From NCBI GenBank assembly GCA_015066745.1, contig SVNW01000008.1, forward strand, positions 1 through 64,000: a stretch of 64,000 nt of DNA, written 5' to 3'. A program made the translations under genes and the position numbers. Positions within the stretch are counted from its first letter, which is position 1; the number at the start of each line of letters is the position of its first letter. Of this stretch, positions 60,405-64,000 are shown piece by piece. Below the pieces are notes generated by a model that saw only the letters and a program-made list of their open reading frames with translations, did not search any database and was not told where the DNA came from. This DNA is from Ruminococcus sp. GTDB lineage: Bacteria; Bacillota; Clostridia; Oscillospirales; Ruminococcaceae.

Positions 60405-62618
60405 TTGAAGGAGCTTTATCAACTCTATGCCAAGAGTAATGGTGAAACTATAAGACAGCATACTGATAAATTACTGAATACTTTTGAAGAGTTTATTCAA
60501 CTTTATGGTCATCATTTCAGCGCACTTATACTTAGTGCCATTAAATACGCTTGTGAATATCATGACTACGGGAAAGCCTTGTATCTTTTTCAAAAGTCAG
60601 TTAAAAATGATAAATTTACAGATAATCTTTCAAACAAAGATGAATTAGAAAAGTTATACAAAGACAATGGATTTGAAAAATATATTCCTCACAATTATTT
60701 CAGCCCTGCATTTATAAACCCAAAAGAACTAAAAAAACAAACAGATGAGATTACCGCTCGTATTGTTTTTACTGCTATATATTATCATCACAATCGCGAT
60801 TTTGATATTAATAAAGATCAATTAAAAAATATTATTGAAAATGATCTCATAAAACGTTTTGGAAAACTTTCGAAAAAATATTTAGGTGAAATTTTAGGCG
60901 ATAGTATAAATGATGATATGTGGTGCAATTATGCAATAATTCTTGGTATGCTTAATAAACTTGATTATTACGCTTCAGATATAAAACAAAAATATCCTTT
61001 TGAAATCTCAGGCGAATATCATAACAAATCTATAGGCGACTATGTATATGAAACAATAACAAAAAAATATGATTTACGTGATGTACAAAAGTATATGCTC
61101 GAAAATCGTGATGAAAATGTTATAATTACAGCATCTACCGGAATAGGAAAGACTGAATCTGCTTTGCTTTGGGCAGACAAATCAAAACTCTTTTACACAC
61201 TGCCTCTTAAAGTATCAATAAACGCTATGTATGACAGAATATCTACCATGTACGGATATGATAAAGATAAAGTAACTTTGCTACACTCTGATTCTATTTC
61301 GATTATTTCAAATATTGAAGAAGATACAGAGAAAGCTATGATGAAATATGATTCCTCAAGAAGATTTTCATATCCTGTTACAATATGCACTATTGATCAG
61401 ATTTTCAGTTTTGTATACAAATACCGAGGTTGTGAAATGCTTCTTGCAACTCTCAAATATTCCAAAGTAGTTATTGACGAAATACAATCATACGATCCAA
61501 AAGTTATTGCAAAACTTATTTACGGACTTTATCTTATAACCATGTGCGGTGGAAAATTTGCAATAATCACAGCAACTATGCCACCTGTAATTATGTATTT
61601 CATTGACAAAATAAAAATTGCTCATATGCCAGAAGAGAAATTTCTGCTAGAAAAACCTTTACGTCACAAAATTCACTATGAACAGGCTGATAAATTTGAT
61701 TTTGATAAAATAATTGAATATGGTAAAAACAAAAAAGTTCTTGTAATATGCAATACCGTCAAAAGTGCTGATAATATATATGACGAACTTAAAGAAAGAG
61801 GTGAATATGTAAAACTTCTTCATGCAAAATTTATAAAAAAGCATCAGAAAATACTTGAAGATGAGATTTTAAAATTTGCAGAAAACAAAGATATGACGGG
61901 TATATGGATTTCAACCCAGATCGTTGAAGCCAGTCTTGATATAGATTTTGATGTACTATTCACTGAAATGTGTACCGCTGACAGCTTATTACAACGAATG
62001 GGAAGATGTTACCGAAAAAGAGAATACGATTCAGATGAACCAAATGTTTATATAACAGATAACAAAAACGGTTGCGGAACTGTTTATATAGAAGATATAT
62101 ATATTCGTTCATCAGAGATCCTCCCTAAATATAACGACTGTATGTTTTCTGAAAATGATAAAATGGAATACATTAACGAAGTTTATGATACCAACGAACT
62201 TATGAAAAGTAATTCAGATTACTTTAACAAAATAAAAAACGAAATAAAAAGTCTTCAATATGCAATTCCATTTAAGATGTCCTCAATAGAAGCTAAGAAA
62301 AATTTGCGTAATATCATTTCATATAAAGTAATACCCGAAAGCATATATAACCTGCATAATGACGAATTTAAAAAGTGTTATGAAATATTAAAAAACAAAA
62401 GAAATTATGCTATTGATGAATATATCAACGCTGTTCGCTATATAGAAGACCATTCAACTAACCTTGGACAATACGATGTAAGAAAAGATGAAAAATGCAA
62501 CTCTCTCTTTGAAGGGCTTGATTATTATACTCTTGATTATAAATATAGTTTTGATGAAGAAACGCATATAGGAAAAGGGCTTGAATTTGTAAAAGATGAA
62601 GATTCAAATTATATTTGA
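60405..62618 (+). CDS. cas3: CRISPR-associated nuclease-helicase Cas3
   Basis: 737 residues from TTG 60405 (GAGGAGGGA upstream); the ORF-track start lacks an RBS. N-terminal HD nuclease (ACEYHDYGKAL; YYHHNRD) followed by an SF2 helicase: Walker A TASTGIGKTESALL, DExx box VVIDEIQSYDP, motif III ITATMP, and motif VI LLQRMGRCYRKRE. Recruited by Cascade, it unwinds and degrades target DNA. No truncation visible. Confidence 0.95.
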   Translation: MKELYQLYAKSNGETIRQHTDKLLNTFEEFIQLYGHHFSALILSAIKYACEYHDYGKALYLFQKSVKNDKFTDNLSNKDELEKLYKDNGFEKYIPHNYFSPAFINPKELKKQTDEITARIVFTAIYYHHNRDFDINKDQLKNIIENDLIKRFGKLSKKYLGEILGDSINDDMWCNYAIILGMLNKLDYYASDIKQKYPFEISGEYHNKSIGDYVYETITKKYDLRDVQKYMLENRDENVIITASTGIGKTESALLWADKSKLFYTLPLKVSINAMYDRISTMYGYDKDKVTLLHSDSISIISNIEEDTEKAMMKYDSSRRFSYPVTICTIDQIFSFVYKYRGCEMLLATLKYSKVVIDEIQSYDPKVIAKLIYGLYLITMCGGKFAIITATMPPVIMYFIDKIKIAHMPEEKFLLEKPLRHKIHYEQADKFDFDKIIEYGKNKKVLVICNTVKSADNIYDELKERGEYVKLLHAKFIKKHQKILEDEILKFAENKDMTGIWISTQIVEASLDIDFDVLFTEMCTADSLLQRMGRCYRKREYDSDEPNVYITDNKNGCGTVYIEDIYIRSSEILPKYNDCMFSENDKMEYINEVYDTNELMKSNSDYFNKIKNEIKSLQYAIPFKMSSIEAKKNLRNIISYKVIPESIYNLHNDEFKKCYEILKNKRNYAIDEYINAVRYIEDHSTNLGQYDVRKDEKCNSLFEGLDYYTLDYKYSFDEETHIGKGLEFVKDEDSNYI

Positions 62619-62630
62619 AAAGGTGATATC

Positions 62631-63122
62631 ATGAAAAATATTACAGGAATGCAAATCTATTATTACATGGTATGTAAAAGAAAATTATGGTATTTTACTC
62701 ATAGTCTCACTATGGAACAAGATAATGAAAATGTAATGCTTGGAAAAATTATAGATGAAAATTCGTACAGTCGTGAAGATAAACACATAAATATAAATAA
62801 TGTCATCAATATTGATTTTATAAAAGATGATATTTTATGTGAAACTAAAAAAAGCAATAAAATTGAAGAAGCATCTATAATGCAACTAAAGTATTATCTT
62901 TATTATTTGAAAATAAATGGTGCAGATGGTTTCACAGGAGAAATTAATTATCCTGTACTAAAGAAGAAAGTAAGTGTTTCACTTGAAGAAAATGACGAAA
63001 AAGAAATTGAAAAAATATGCAATGATATATTAAGTATAACCGAAGGTAGCATTCCGCAACTTGTAAACACAAAAAAATCTATATGTAAAAAATGTGCTTA
63101 TTATGATTTGTGTATGATCTAG
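62631..63122 (+). CDS. cas4: CRISPR adaptation nuclease Cas4
   Basis: 163 residues. RecB-like nuclease with an iron-sulfur cluster: N-terminal MVCKRKLWYF and C-terminal CKKCAYYDLC supply four cysteines; catalytic core GKIIDENSY, then CETKKSN and QLKYYLYYLK. It trims prespacers and helps select PAMs together with Cas1-Cas2. RBS AAAGGTGAT. Confidence 0.94.
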   Translation: MKNITGMQIYYYMVCKRKLWYFTHSLTMEQDNENVMLGKIIDENSYSREDKHININNVINIDFIKDDILCETKKSNKIEEASIMQLKYYLYYLKINGADGFTGEINYPVLKKKVSVSLEENDEKEIEKICNDILSITEGSIPQLVNTKKSICKKCAYYDLCMI

Positions 63123-63158
63123 TCAAGAATTATTATATCTCTAAAAGGGGTGATTGTT

Positions 63159-64000
63159 ATGAAAGAATCTCTGTATATTTATAGTAATGGTGTATTATCA
63201 AGAAAAGATAATACATTAAGATTTACCAGTAGCGATGATGTAAAAAAAGATATTCCAATAGAGAGATATAGTGATATCTATTTATTTGGAGAAGTATCTG
63301 TAAATTCAGCACTTTTTAATATTCTTTCGCAATACGGAATCAATGTTCATTTTTTCAATTACTATAATTTTTATACCGGTTCATTTTATGCAAGAGAAAA
63401 AAATCTTGCAGGAGAACTATTGATACGTCAATGTGAACATTATTCTGATTCTTCCAAAAGACTTTTGATAGCCCAGAAATTAGTTGACAGTGCTTCATAT
63501 AATATATATCGAAATTTAAGATATTATAATTCAAGAGGACGTGATCTTCAAGGCTATATGCAACAAATAGAAGCCCTAAGAAATCACATATATGAAACAA
63601 AATCTGTATCAGAACTAATGGGATACGAGGGAAATATAAGAAAAGTATATTATAGTTCCTGGAACATTATTGTAAATCAAGATATTGATTTTGAAAAAAG
63701 AGTAAAACATCCACCGGACAATATGATAAATACGCTTATTTCTTTTGTTAATTCTCTTGTTTACACAAGAACGTTAGGCGAAATATATAAAACACAGCTT
63801 AATCCTACAATAAGCTATCTTCATGAACCAGGAGTAAGAAGATTTTCTTTATGCCTTGATCTATCTGAAATATTCAAACCCATTATTGCTGATCGTTTGA
63901 TATTTTCATTGCTTAATAAAAATCAGATAACAGAAAAAGATTTCACCGAGAATCTTAATTATTTACATCTTGATAAAAAAGCATCAAATATTATCGTTCA
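63159..64000 (+). CDS. cas1: CRISPR integrase Cas1 (partial, cut by window end)
   Basis: Starts at ATG 63159 (AAGGGGTGAT upstream) and stays open to the window end, about 280 codons; absent from the ORF track because it lacks a stop. N-terminus KESLYIYSNGVLSRKDNTLR and ELMGYEGNIRKVYY, with the catalytic Glu, then the His region YLHEPGVRRFSLCLDLSE. It inserts new spacers with Cas2, which should follow outside the window. Confidence 0.95.
   Translation, partial: MKESLYIYSNGVLSRKDNTLRFTSSDDVKKDIPIERYSDIYLFGEVSVNSALFNILSQYGINVHFFNYYNFYTGSFYAREKNLAGELLIRQCEHYSDSSKRLLIAQKLVDSASYNIYRNLRYYNSRGRDLQGYMQQIEALRNHIYETKSVSELMGYEGNIRKVYYSSWNIIVNQDIDFEKRVKHPPDNMINTLISFVNSLVYTRTLGEIYKTQLNPTISYLHEPGVRRFSLCLDLSEIFKPIIADRLIFSLLNKNQITEKDFTENLNYLHLDKKASNIIV

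Overview
The window looks like a chromosome segment of a low-GC, anaerobic, fibre-degrading member of the Oscillospiraceae (Ruminococcus-like). Pointers are Gram-positive style ribosome binding sites (GGAGG), a secreted CotH-family protein ending in a type I dockerin, a BspA-type leucine-rich-repeat surface protein, a xylose/xylo-oligosaccharide utilisation cluster, and frequent TTG starts. Genus is inference; no rRNA or tRNA gene was recognised.

Layout. 1-8100: an accessory island set between two copies of the 3' end of a PHP-domain gene (1-136 and 7941-8076). It holds remnants of an ISAs1-like transposase and a probable WYL-domain protein, then a four-gene operon (1075-7411) with two large dynamin-like GTPases, a small helical protein and a single-pass membrane protein. 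A group II intron fragment and the degenerate second PHP copy close it. 8162-14098: aldo/keto reductase, sensor kinase, response regulator and a MacB-like ABC exporter. 14172-21135: AraC regulator divergent from a mutarotase-like protein, a GH3 glycosidase, xylA and xylB. 21201-24331: PEBP-family lipoprotein, EamA transporter, then a second small island with an Imm53 immunity gene, a wrecked Rhs/HINT toxin gene and a decayed second copy of the transporter's 3' end. 24559-36668: LRR surface protein with a 36-residue satellite ORF, decayed lipoproteins, GNAT, an AAA ATPase with DUF4143, CotH-dockerin protein, VanZ-like protein. 36836-44513: complete hisZGDCBHAFIE operon. 44605-49026: ligA, a GNAT protein, KdpD/KdpE-like pair. 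49087-56145: a 988-residue Hsp70/actin-fold ATPase with a cysteine-rich N-terminal region, ZIP transporter, nadA, an AraC regulator and an iron-containing alcohol dehydrogenase. 56357-64000: type I-B (TNEAP-like) CRISPR-Cas operon cas6-cas8b-cas7-cas5-cas3-cas4-cas1, cut by the window end; no repeat array is visible.

How the genes work together. Xylo-oligosaccharides would be cut by the cytoplasmic GH3 enzyme, and xylose isomerised and phosphorylated by XylA and XylB under AraC control. The sensor kinase/regulator next to the ABC exporter looks like a stress-response module. The his operon encodes the full pathway from PRPP to histidine.

The best candidate for an undescribed system is the paired dynamin-like GTPase operon. 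It is a compact transcription unit with its own promoter and terminator, sits among mobile-element debris, and has two GTPases plus a membrane partner, which suggests membrane remodelling or anti-phage defence (inference). The orphan Hsp70-like protein is a second candidate. Both accessory islands share the same unusual design: each is bracketed by a duplicated 3' end of the upstream housekeeping gene.
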